From an uncultured Johnsonella sp. (GTDB taxonomy: Bacteria; Bacillota; Clostridia; Lachnospirales; Lachnospiraceae): a stretch of DNA of 5,930 nucleotides. This document shows, piece after piece, positions 1 through 5,519 of the stretch (position 1 is its first letter; every line of letters starts with the position of its first letter). A program made the translations under genes and the position numbers. The stretch covers positions 1-5,930 of the forward strand of contig CAJPUK010000130.1 in assembly GCA_905373785.1 (NCBI GenBank). The letters run 5' to 3'. The notes under the pieces were generated by a model. The model worked only from the letters and a program-made list of their open reading frames with translations. It ran no database searches and was not told the DNA's origin.

Positions 1-155
1 CTATTAAATAAATAATTATAGTTAAACCAAAACAATATAAAGTAAAATATTTGCAATACAATATATAATTAATAGGGATTTAAATGAGTACCATATTACT
101 ATCATTTTATAAAACCAACTAAAAAGACCTTATTATATATTATAAGAAAATGTAT

Positions 156-183
156 TATAATACCCTTATAAAAACACAAGGAG
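156..183 (+). promoter_or_regulatory. Possible -10 box and ribosome binding site of the SRPBCC gene
   Basis: A perfect TATAAT lies at 156-161 and an AAGGAG Shine-Dalgarno at 178-183, eight bases before the ATG at 192. The Shine-Dalgarno decides the start: an in-frame ATG at 150 has no ribosome binding site and would overlap the -10 box. I found no good -35 box at 15-19 bases upstream (133-138 reads TTATAT), so the promoter call is weak, while the binding site is solid. The rest of 1-149 is AT-rich and shows no gene. Confidence 0.4.
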
Positions 184-191
184 AATTCATC

Positions 192-629
192 ATGAAATTA
201 TATATAGAAGAAAAAGTTGTAAATATTCCTGCCGATATCGCTTGGAAGGCATTAAAAGAAATGAATGTATGGCTGCCTAAGCTTTCTACCAACAAAGGCG
301 TAGATTATGACAAAGATGGTGTGTTTTTTAAGCAGGGCAGAAAGTACAAGGTAACTTCCAAAGAGGGAGTGGTGATGGACAGTGAAATCTACAGCGTAGA
401 TGAAGCAAATATGGAAATAGAGATACACGCAGAGCATAAACCCTTAAAATCCATACTTAAATGCAGGGTAATAGACCTTGGCAACGAAACTTGCAAGCTT
501 ATGAGAACACAAGGATATCCGGGTTGGTTTGGTGTGATTTTTACTGCATTTTGGGGTAAGAGAGAGTCGGGAGAGACGGCAGAGTATCTGGATGTATGGG
601 AAGAATATGCAAAAACTTTGCTTAATTAA
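192..629 (+). CDS. SRPBCC (START-like / polyketide cyclase fold) family protein, 145 aa
   Basis: This is probably a small soluble ligand-binding protein of the SRPBCC superfamily, whose members form a helix-grip cavity for hydrophobic ligands. What I see fits the fold order: an N-terminal strand (residues 1-10), then an IPAD-x-AW helix start typical of these proteins (12-30), alternating beta strands through the middle (about 43-107), and a long amphipathic C-terminal helix (124-144). Length of about 145 residues is normal for the family. There is no signal peptide or membrane segment, so it should be cytoplasmic. The start at 192 is chosen because AAGGAG sits eight bases before it. It is a single gene, with 184 non-coding bases before the Nudix gene. 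Substrate and role cannot be told from sequence. The family call rests on residue pattern and length only, without a search. Confidence 0.65.
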   Translation: MKLYIEEKVVNIPADIAWKALKEMNVWLPKLSTNKGVDYDKDGVFFKQGRKYKVTSKEGVVMDSEIYSVDEANMEIEIHAEHKPLKSILKCRVIDLGNETCKLMRTQGYPGWFGVIFTAFWGKRESGETAEYLDVWEEYAKTLLN

Positions 630-651
630 AAGCTTGGTAAAACATTTGTTT

Positions 652-679
652 CAAAGTTAATTTTTAGAAAATTACTTTG
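652..679 (+). terminator. Hairpin after the SRPBCC gene, possible weak terminator
   Basis: CAAAG-TAATTTT (652-664, with T657 bulged) pairs with AAAATTACTTTG (668-679): 12 base pairs, one bulge and a 3-base loop, 22 bases after the stop codon. The stem is AT-rich and no T-run follows directly; a run of seven T lies farther on at about 715-722. Position and shape fit a transcript end, but strength would be low. Confidence 0.35.
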
Positions 680-761
680 TAATGCTTAGTGGAGATATGT
701 GTTGGCTTACAAATATTTTTTTGCTGTATAGGGCATTAGTTACAAGGAACGCTAAGAAGAG

Positions 762-804
762 TTTACACTATAATATACTGTATTTTACTATGGAGGTTGA
801 GAGG
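762..804 (+). promoter_or_regulatory. Possible promoter and ribosome binding site of the Nudix gene
   Basis: A perfect TATAAT at 769-774 has no recognisable -35 box. As an alternative, TTTACA at 762-767 and TACTAT at 786-791 are 18 bases apart. Two purine tracts precede the gene: GGAGGT at 792-797 is too far from the start (16 bases), while AGAGG at 800-804 is nine bases away and is the likelier Shine-Dalgarno. Which -10 box is used cannot be decided by eye. Confidence 0.3.
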
Positions 805-813
805 TTTTGATAT

Positions 814-1224
814 ATGGGTTTTGGAAAGTATAACTGCATAGTTGTTTTTAATAAGAACAAGGATAAGATTCTTTTTTGCAAGAGAATTAAAAGACCTTAT
901 AAAGGTTTATACAACTTTGTGGGCGGCAAATTGGAAGAGAATGAAACAAGCAAAGAAGCAGCTTACAGAGAGCTGTATGAAGAAAGCGGTATCGACAAAA
1001 CGGATATAAAACTTATTCATCTTATGGATTCTACATACTATCCTCATGAATTTATCTTGGAGATATATACAGGGGTACTAGATAAGGACATAGATTTGGT
1101 GGAAGAACTTAATCCTTTAGAGTGGTTTTCTGTAGAAGAGAACTTTGCCGATACGGACAGATTTGCAGGAGACGGAAATATTGCACATATAGTAAGGGTT
1201 GCATTAAAGGTATTAAAAAGATAA
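814..1224 (+). CDS. Nudix hydrolase (MutT-like NTP pyrophosphohydrolase), 136 aa
   Basis: Nudix enzymes cleave nucleoside diphosphates linked to another group, using Mg2+ or Mn2+ held by the Nudix box. The complete box GX5EX7REUXEEXGU is present at residues 38-60: G38, E44, R52, E53, L54, E56, E57, G59 and I60 are all in place, so the enzyme should be active. A GG-K-L approach to the box (37-40) follows a first strand with the IL-FCKR pattern (19-24) common in 8-oxo-dGTP or general MutT-like pyrophosphatases. The protein is one compact domain of usual family length, with no signal peptide, so it is cytoplasmic. The start is well fixed because an in-frame TGA lies at 808-810, two codons before the ATG. 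A role in cleaning oxidised nucleotides is possible, but the substrate cannot be read from the box; ADP-ribose or other NDP-X compounds are alternatives. Confidence 0.9.
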   Translation: MGFGKYNCIVVFNKNKDKILFCKRIKRPYKGLYNFVGGKLEENETSKEAAYRELYEESGIDKTDIKLIHLMDSTYYPHEFILEIYTGVLDKDIDLVEELNPLEWFSVEENFADTDRFAGDGNIAHIVRVALKVLKR

Positions 1225-1270
1225 ATTTACAATAGAATCCAATTTACCTGTGAAATATAACAAATATTAT

Positions 1271-1355
1271 TTTATAATTATCGAAAATAAGATAATTATA
1301 AACAAAGCTACTGCTTTGAATAAGCATATTTAATAATAGAATATAACTATTATTA
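1271..1355. repeat. Cluster of three consecutive perfect hairpins in the gap after the Nudix gene
   Basis: Three perfect inverted repeats follow one another. The first pairs TTTATAATTATC (1271-1282) with GATAATTATAAA (1291-1302): 12 bp, 8-base loop. The second pairs CAAAGC (1303-1308) with GCTTTG (1313-1318): 6 bp, 4-base loop. The third pairs TAATAATAG (1331-1339) with CTATTATTA (1347-1355): 9 bp, 7-base loop. The first two touch without a gap. No T-run follows any of them. They could be the 3' end structure of the Nudix transcript, a small structured RNA, or a leftover of a repeat element. The gap 1225-1644 holds no gene I can support. Confidence 0.5.
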
Positions 1356-1389
1356 TGAACTATTGCTATATTAAAAAGATATCGTAATA

Positions 1390-1403
1390 TGTTAAATTTA
1401 ACA
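1390..1403. repeat. 14-bp perfect palindrome, possible operator
   Basis: TGTTAAATTTAACA is a perfect two-fold palindrome without a spacer. Such sites can be binding sites for dimeric repressors, but no promoter that I trust overlaps it and no regulator gene is in the window. In DNA this AT-rich it could be chance. Confidence 0.3.
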
Positions 1404-1500
1404 GTGCAGCAGAAAATAAAAATCGTTATGGGAATACATATTATGCAGATATCAGTAGGGCTTAAATCTCAAAACAGGTACTTAAAAAAGAATTTAATTA

Positions 1501-1540
1501 TAATAAATAAGGGATGTTATTTGGCATCCCTTATTTGTTA
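1501..1540. terminator. Strong hairpin, probable factor-independent terminator (either strand)
   Basis: AAATAAGGGATG (1505-1516) pairs perfectly with CATCCCTTATTT (1525-1536), giving 12 bp with an 8-base loop; the flanks TAAT and GTTA extend it by four more pairs including one G-T. The GGGATG/CATCCC core lies next to the loop and the outer arm is A-rich on one side and T-rich on the other, as in a bidirectional terminator. It is 276 bases after the Nudix stop, with no supportable gene between, so it may end a long 3' transcript or a non-coding RNA from the structured gap. Confidence 0.6.
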
Positions 1541-1644
1541 GTGCAGTAAAAGGTGAAATACAGCATATTGTGCTAAGTCCTATATTTCAAAGAAAGTTAA
1601 AATAAAAACATAAAGTAAACAAAGCAATTGAGGAGGAAAATCAA

Positions 1645-2310
1645 ATGAAGAAGACAATAAAGAATAATATTAAGTTACTTATATACATAGCCACGCTGGT
1701 CATATTACTGTTATCAGCTTGTACGAGTCAGTCGGAAACGGATAATAAAGAGAGTGTAAAAACAGAAGCTAAGAAAAGTAAAAAGAAATCATCAAAGAAG
1801 AAAAAGAAAAATAAAAAAGAGTCTGAAAAAGCAACGACCAAGGAAACAACTGAAACAACACCTGAATATACAATGCAAGAAATAGAAAGAGATTTCCAAG
1901 TCGAAAACTTTCAAGAAGCGGATGAAGAAGATATATTTTCTACAACAACCGGATATCAAATCGGCGATGATCCATCAACCAGAAAAGTTATTTCATCAGG
2001 AAGATTTGATCCGAGAGCAGCTAGAGCAGGTGTTTTATGGGAAAAAGACGGCTTGCTTTTACTTGTAGGTTTTAAAGATGATTATGATGCCGCTTCTGAA
2101 GAAGCAAAGAACAATTTTTTAAATGCTATAGGAGGAGAAGGCTCAGACGGATATAAAGTGTGTATGGGTGGCATCAGTGTATTGGATCTGCCTGTAAAAG
2201 AGCTTAATACCCATATAAAAACTATAACGGATGCATACAACGAATATATTAATTCGGGAGAAGATATTGATTTCAGGTACGAAATTAAAAAATATATCGA
2301 GGAGAATTAG
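1645..2310 (+). CDS. Lipoprotein with lysine-rich linker and unrecognised C-terminal domain, 221 aa
   Basis: The N-terminus has a positive region with five lysines in residues 2-10, a hydrophobic stretch (11-23) and a lipobox L23-S24-A25-C26, so the mature protein should be lipid-anchored at C26 on the outer membrane face. Residues 27-73 form a low-complexity linker: 12 of the 16 residues from 43 to 58 are lysine, followed by a Thr/Glu-rich stretch (63-74). The linker DNA (about 1770-1850) is almost pure purine. Residues 75-221 look like one compact folded domain with acidic character, a GVLWEKDGLLLLVGF strand pair (129-143), a single cysteine in KVCMGG (about 175) and a helical C-terminus. 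I do not recognise this domain. AGGAGG at 1631-1636, eight bases before the ATG, supports the start. No clear promoter was found, and it shows no similarity by eye to the downstream paralogous lipoproteins. Confidence 0.85.
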   Translation: MKKTIKNNIKLLIYIATLVILLLSACTSQSETDNKESVKTEAKKSKKKSSKKKKKNKKESEKATTKETTETTPEYTMQEIERDFQVENFQEADEEDIFSTTTGYQIGDDPSTRKVISSGRFDPRAARAGVLWEKDGLLLLVGFKDDYDAASEEAKNNFLNAIGGEGSDGYKVCMGGISVLDLPVKELNTHIKTITDAYNEYINSGEDIDFRYEIKKYIEEN

Positions 2311-2376
2311 TAGTGAAGAAAATATTTAAGGTGTGAGCTGCTTTGAGCATAGTTATAAATTGAGTACCAGTGCATA

Positions 2377-2492
2377 GTATCATTGATATTTAACCTTATT
2401 ATTGCTTTGTTAATGCAGGGCAACAAATGTATAATAAAGAGATTTTGAGGTCTATCCTAATATTACTGATATAAATTAAAAGTCAATGATAC
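2377..2492 (+). ncRNA. Possible folded RNA element closed by a 10-bp stem
   Basis: GTATCATTGA (2377-2386) is perfectly complementary to TCAATGATAC (2483-2492), about 96 bases apart. Inside lies a second nested structure: TTATTAT (2396-2402) with ATAATAA (2431-2437), a symmetrical 3x3 internal loop, then TTTGTT (2406-2411) with AACAAA (2422-2427) closing a 10-base loop. Together they make a plausible two-level fold in the 341-base gap between two lipoprotein genes. It matches no riboswitch class I know. It could be part of the leader of the gene at 2652, part of the 3' end of the gene before, or chance pairing in AT-rich DNA. Confidence 0.25.
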
Positions 2493-2523
2493 ATTACACC
2501 GGTAAAAAGTAGCCATGCCTGAA

Positions 2524-2566
2524 ATATACTGCTTTATATAATCGTTGAAACAGTAAAGCAGTATAT
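2524..2566. terminator. 13-bp perfect hairpin, possible terminator of the upstream lipoprotein transcript
   Basis: ATATACTGCTTTA (2524-2536) pairs perfectly with TAAAGCAGTATAT (2554-2566) around a 17-base loop. It is the strongest stem between the lipoprotein at 1645-2310 and the paralogue pair starting at 2652. No T-run follows, so it may end transcription poorly or act instead as an RNA-stabilising 3' end or leader hairpin. No convincing promoter for the gene at 2652 was found after it. Confidence 0.4.
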
Positions 2567-2651
2567 ATTATGTAAGTATATGGTATACATTTTTATGAAA
2601 AATATAGTTTATATTAAGTCCAGAGTAAAAAATATATAGGGGTAGAAGTGG

Positions 2652-3695
2652 ATGAAAAAACTAATAAAGATAATGAGTATTTGTTCAATCTTATTATTAA
2701 TGTCATGCAACAAGAAAGTAGACAATACTGTATTAAATAAAGAACATCTATTTGTTCGTAAGTTCACTAACGAAAATAATTACTATAGCAGTAATTATGC
2801 AAAGGAAGGTAATGATTACTATTATATAAATATTAAGCATGAAGAAATAAGTAAAAATTTTGAAATGAAGAGCATACCTTCAAAATATATTGTAGGTATT
2901 GATGCGGAATATGAAGTTTTAGTGGCGTTACATGATATAGAGGAATATGTAGAGTATCTACCTATACCTGATATAAAAAAGATTATAATGAGTTTATATG
3001 ATATAGAAAGCGGAGAGTTGAAGGAAACTATAGATTTAAAGGAAATATTGGGTAACTATGGAAAAAGTATAAAATATTTAAATTATCAGTCTTATGATGT
3101 ATTGCTTATAGATGAAGACCCTTATGTAAAAATACTGGTAAGAGATAATTATCATTTACCAAAAGATATCAATGATAAATTCCCTTATAATGAAAGGCAG
3201 TTATATATAAATTTATTAACAAAACAGTGTATCGAGGCAGATGACATACCGAGTGAGTTGAAAGTGAATGAGGATCGAAATATGAAATTTTTAACAGGAT
3301 ATCTTTCTTTTGCCAAACAGAAGTTTTTTGTATCGGTTTATGATTGCTGGGAAGGTGTTGTGGAAGCGTCAGCAGATATAGATAATATCAATAATAATTA
3401 TAAGAAATTATATGAAAAGTTTCCGGATCTGAAAGAAAAGATTGATAAATTAAAGAGAGATAAAAAGGATGCAGAATTGGTTATAGTACTAACCGGTAGT
3501 TCAAGCTATGAAGAACTGGCTGAATTATTAAAAGAAGATGGTCAGGAAGACATATTTAAAGATATTGTTATAAAAAGTGGGGATTCCGTAGACGGTATGG
3601 AACATCAGATACATAGCTTTGATGATTGGAGGAAGTATTACAGAGTAGACGAGGTCGAAGGGATCAAGTCAAGTCCGATAATTCCAAGAGAGTAA
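2652..3695 (+). CDS. Lipoprotein of an unrecognised tandem-paralogue family, copy 1, 347 aa
   Basis: A lipoprotein signal peptide is clear: KK at 2-3, hydrophobic core 7-16 and lipobox L16-M17-S18-C19, so the mature protein should be anchored outside the cell membrane. I do not recognise the rest. It is homologous along its length to the next gene (3737-4807), with matching blocks at residues 44-60 (ending NDYYYIN), 74-87 (SIPSKYIV-x-ID), 114-132 (LYDIxSxEL...TID), 252-260 (KLYEKFPDL), 311-315 (DSVDG), 321-335 (HSFDDWRxYYRxDEV) and the last seven residues (SPIxPRE). The middle, about 135-240, is poorly shared. The protein is rich in Tyr, Asp and Lys, with no membrane segment after the signal and no catalytic motif that I can see; a binding or structural surface role is only a guess. 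AGGGG at 2638-2642, nine bases before the ATG, sets the start. It is first of a two-gene operon. Confidence 0.88.
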   Translation: MKKLIKIMSICSILLLMSCNKKVDNTVLNKEHLFVRKFTNENNYYSSNYAKEGNDYYYINIKHEEISKNFEMKSIPSKYIVGIDAEYEVLVALHDIEEYVEYLPIPDIKKIIMSLYDIESGELKETIDLKEILGNYGKSIKYLNYQSYDVLLIDEDPYVKILVRDNYHLPKDINDKFPYNERQLYINLLTKQCIEADDIPSELKVNEDRNMKFLTGYLSFAKQKFFVSVYDCWEGVVEASADIDNINNNYKKLYEKFPDLKEKIDKLKRDKKDAELVIVLTGSSSYEELAELLKEDGQEDIFKDIVIKSGDSVDGMEHQIHSFDDWRKYYRVDEVEGIKSSPIIPRE

Positions 3696-3736
3696 AAGTA
3701 TATATAGCCGAAACATATACCTTTAGGAGAGTTAAA

Positions 3737-4807
3737 ATGAGTAAAAAATTTAAGGTCATAACTGTATTTGTAATGACTGTATTGGCAGCAGTTCTTCTAT
3801 CTTCGTGCAAAGAAAGCAAGAAAGATTGGAAGGAAAAGTACAAAGAAGAAGGTAAAATAAACACTAGGACATACAAAAGCAATTATTATAACAGTGGTTT
3901 TGAAAAAGCCGGAGACGATTATTATTATATCAATCTTTTAGGGGATGATAAGGATACTATATACGCAGCAGTAAGTATTCCTTCAAAATATATTGTTGAT
4001 ATAGATGCAAGTTATCAATTCTTAGAATTCAGTGAATATGATGCTTACTTATATGTAAAGATGGAATTTGAAAAGCCGGTTATAGATAACTTAACTGTAA
4101 AACTGTACGATATAGGAAGTGATGAGCTGATAAAAACCATAGATGTGAAGCAGATAATATCTGATAATGTAGGTAAAGCTTTTATAGCCAAGGCACCGTT
4201 TAGAACAGTAGCTATAGCCGGAAAGACATATTTCGGAGTAGACCTGTTTCATATATCTTCTATAGAGGTGTTTTATAATAATCCTGAAAATTTATTAACA
4301 AAGAATACGATATACATAGACCTTGATACCGAAGAAGTGGTTTTTAAAGATAGTATGACTACTGACTGGTTGCTTGCAAGAAGCAGATACTTAGATATAT
4401 TTTCCTTGAAATTCCTACAAGACAATATGCAATCCGCCCCCTTTATAACCTCCATGTACTACTGGCAGGACTGTGTAAAGCTCTCATTTACCACAGACAA
4501 ACTTCCTAAAAATGCCAAGCTTTATGAAAAGTTCCCCGACCTAAAGCAAAAGTTGGAAGAATTAAACGGACAAAAGGCACGACTTGAAGTTGTACTTACG
4601 GGGAATCCCGGTTATGAAGATATCATGGAACTTATTATGGAAGACGGGAGAGAGGTTGTATTTAACAACATAACTATATCGGCAGAAGATTCTGTAGACG
4701 GAATTGAGTATGAAGTGCATAGTTTTGATGATTGGAGGCAGTATTATAGGTTGGATGAGGTGGATATGTCCTTGGTAAGTCCGATATTTCCAAGAGAAAC
4801 TGATTAG
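3737..4807 (+). CDS. Lipoprotein of the same unrecognised family, copy 2, 356 aa
   Basis: The start at 3737 is chosen over an in-frame ATG at 3626 because AGGAGA (3725-3730) lies six bases before it, because the lipoprotein signal begins there (KK at 3-4, hydrophobic 7-21, lipobox L21-S22-S23-C24), and because the longer form would overlap copy 1 with a non-signal sequence. Shared blocks with copy 1 are at residues 50-66, 80-92, 122-140, 261-269 (KLYEKFPDL), 318-322 (DSVDG), 328-342 (HSFDDWRxYYRxDEV) and 348-354 (SPIxPRE). Only 41 bases separate it from copy 1, so they are probably co-transcribed and arose by tandem duplication. The stretch around 4430-4600 is visibly richer in G and C than copy 1: KFPD uses TTC CCC GAC here but TTT CCG GAT there. 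Function is unknown; it should be a surface-anchored protein. Confidence 0.88.
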   Translation: MSKKFKVITVFVMTVLAAVLLSSCKESKKDWKEKYKEEGKINTRTYKSNYYNSGFEKAGDDYYYINLLGDDKDTIYAAVSIPSKYIVDIDASYQFLEFSEYDAYLYVKMEFEKPVIDNLTVKLYDIGSDELIKTIDVKQIISDNVGKAFIAKAPFRTVAIAGKTYFGVDLFHISSIEVFYNNPENLLTKNTIYIDLDTEEVVFKDSMTTDWLLARSRYLDIFSLKFLQDNMQSAPFITSMYYWQDCVKLSFTTDKLPKNAKLYEKFPDLKQKLEELNGQKARLEVVLTGNPGYEDIMELIMEDGREVVFNNITISAEDSVDGIEYEVHSFDDWRQYYRLDEVDMSLVSPIFPRETD

Positions 4808-4835
4808 AAGATAATTACTTATAAAAATAATTCTA

Positions 4836-4925
4836 AAAAAGGAGTTGTCGCATTAAAGAAAACATCACAGTATATTATTTAACAATATTTAGTGTGTTTT
4901 ACTGTTAAGGTGACAGCTTTTTTTT
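4836..4925 (+). terminator. Factor-independent terminator of the lipoprotein pair, with a long internal arm
   Basis: AGTTGTCGCATTAA (4843-4856) pairs with TTAAGGTGACAGCT (4905-4918) with one mismatch and two G-T pairs, followed by eight T (4918-4925). Upstream AAAAAGG (4836-4842) can extend the pairing into the T-run. The 48-base interior can form further stems: CAGTA (4868-4872) with TACTG (4900-4904), and ATATT (4872-4876) with AATAT (4884-4888) as an alternative. It begins 28 bases after the copy 2 stop, the expected place for an operon end. The long arm is unusual for a plain terminator. Confidence 0.7.
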
Positions 4926-4961
4926 AATAAGTTTTTTATCAGACTGCAAAGGGGAGGTGTT

Positions 4962-5161
4962 ATGAAAAGAAGTTTAAGTAGTTTTATGCATTATAAGCCT
5001 ACTTTTGAAGGAATGATTTGTGAGACATTGACTCAATAGATGGGAAAGAATATAAAGTTCACAGTGCCAAGGAATGGTATTAATATTATAAAGACTATAA
5101 ACCTGAAGATTCGATTTCGGAGTGGATAAGCCCTACCTTACCAAGAGAACCCAAGTGCTGA
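4962..5161 (+). pseudogene. Decayed third copy of the tandem lipoprotein family (C-terminal remnant)
   Basis: Translated from 5030 in one frame, the DNA gives DSIDGKEYKVHS, an EWY followed by a TAA stop at 5081-5083, YYKDYK, and ends SPTLPRE before TGA at 5159-5161. This is the C-terminal end of the paralogues (DSVDG, HSFDDWRxYYR, SPIxPRE). The stop replaces the Lys/Gln found between DDWR and YY. Upstream, a 25-codon reading frame from ATG 4962 (GGAGG at 4953-4957) ends at 5039 in another frame; its residues 15-22 (FEGMICET) line up with FNNITISA of copy 2 exactly if one base is missing at about 5028-5030. So there is a one-base deletion and a nonsense change, and no lipoprotein signal or central region. 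The remnant probably arose by tandem duplication followed by loss. The first 14 codons from 4962 are not clearly related. Confidence 0.82.
5028..5056 (+). promoter_or_regulatory. Promoter-like sequence inside the pseudogene
   Basis: TTGACT (5028-5033) and TATAAA (5051-5056) are exactly 17 bases apart, five of six matches to each sigma-70-type consensus box. The -35 hexamer spans the point of the inferred one-base deletion and the -10 hexamer comes from codons for EYK. The intact paralogues lack both boxes at the matching place. It may be chance in decaying coding DNA. Confidence 0.3.
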
Positions 5162-5222
5162 TAACATAAATAATATAAGAAAATTTTTACAGCATTACAG
5201 TATATATAATCAAGTGCCGCTC

Positions 5223-5251
5223 TTGACATTTATGAAGTTATTTTATACAAT
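5223..5251 (+). promoter_or_regulatory. Near-consensus housekeeping promoter upstream of the YedF-like gene
   Basis: A perfect TTGACA (5223-5228), a 17-base spacer and TACAAT (5246-5251, five of six) make this the best promoter match in the window. Transcription would begin near 5258 and run into the gene at 5520 through a leader of about 260 bases. No gene with a ribosome binding site lies between, so the YedF-like gene is the likely target. Confidence 0.5.
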
Positions 5252-5519
5252 TAGTAGAAAAGATAACACATGGATATATAAAAAATAGATATAAGATATT
5301 TCCGGTTACAAAATGAATACTGATAAAATAATATAAAAAATAAATGCCAAAGTATGAAGTATTTAATATAAAGCCACATAAACAACAAATATTTTTAGTT
5401 GTTTGAAGAAGATAAATGACCTACCTTAATTGTAAGTAATAAATTTATGTATGCATAAGATTTAATTATAAAAAATAAAAAATGCTGTAAAAATATGCAG
5501 CAGTAAAAAGGAGGACTTT
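5252..5519 (+). other. Long AT-rich leader before the YedF-like gene, no gene seen
   Basis: This stretch is very AT-rich and holds no supportable reading frame. A 7-bp hairpin AAACAAC (5380-5386) with GTTGTTT (5398-5404) is present. A weaker stem GCTGTA (5484-5489) with TGCAGC (5496-5501 region, one G-T pair) lies just before the Shine-Dalgarno AAGGAGG at 5508-5514. No known riboswitch is recognisable. A TTGTAA at 5430-5435 with GCATAA 17 bases later is a poor second promoter candidate. Confidence 0.35.

Noticed and set aside
51..69. TTGCAA and TATAAT near the left edge as a promoter
   Set aside because: Only seven bases separate the two boxes, far too few for a promoter.
150..191. Longer start for the SRPBCC gene at ATG 150
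   Set aside because: No Shine-Dalgarno precedes it, it overlaps a TATAAT box, and a good AAGGAG lies before the ATG at 192.
252..437. Reverse-strand reading frame inside the SRPBCC gene
   Set aside because: Lies fully within a supported gene, has no ribosome binding site and a composition typical of an antisense shadow.
1428..1541. 37-codon reading frame in the gap before the lysine-rich lipoprotein
   Set aside because: No Shine-Dalgarno, and it runs through the terminator-like hairpin; nothing recognisable in the product.
3626..3736. Longer start for lipoprotein copy 2 at ATG 3626
   Set aside because: It would overlap copy 1 in another frame and bury the lipoprotein signal peptide; AGGAGA before 3737 marks the real start.
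3664..3882. Reverse-strand reading frame across the copy 1/copy 2 junction
   Set aside because: Antisense shadow of two supported genes and their gap; hydrophobic character comes from the complement of the signal peptide region.
4273..4455. Reverse-strand reading frame inside lipoprotein copy 2
   Set aside because: Antisense shadow with no ribosome binding site.
4852..4908. 18-codon frame beginning with ATT after GGAG, inside the terminator arm
   Set aside because: ATT is a very rare start and the whole frame is explained by the terminator structure.
5344..5406. 20-codon reading frame MPKYEVFNIKPHKQQIFLVV in the leader of the YedF-like gene
   Set aside because: Looks somewhat coding-like but has no ribosome binding site and is too short to judge; could be a gene remnant, but nothing supports it.
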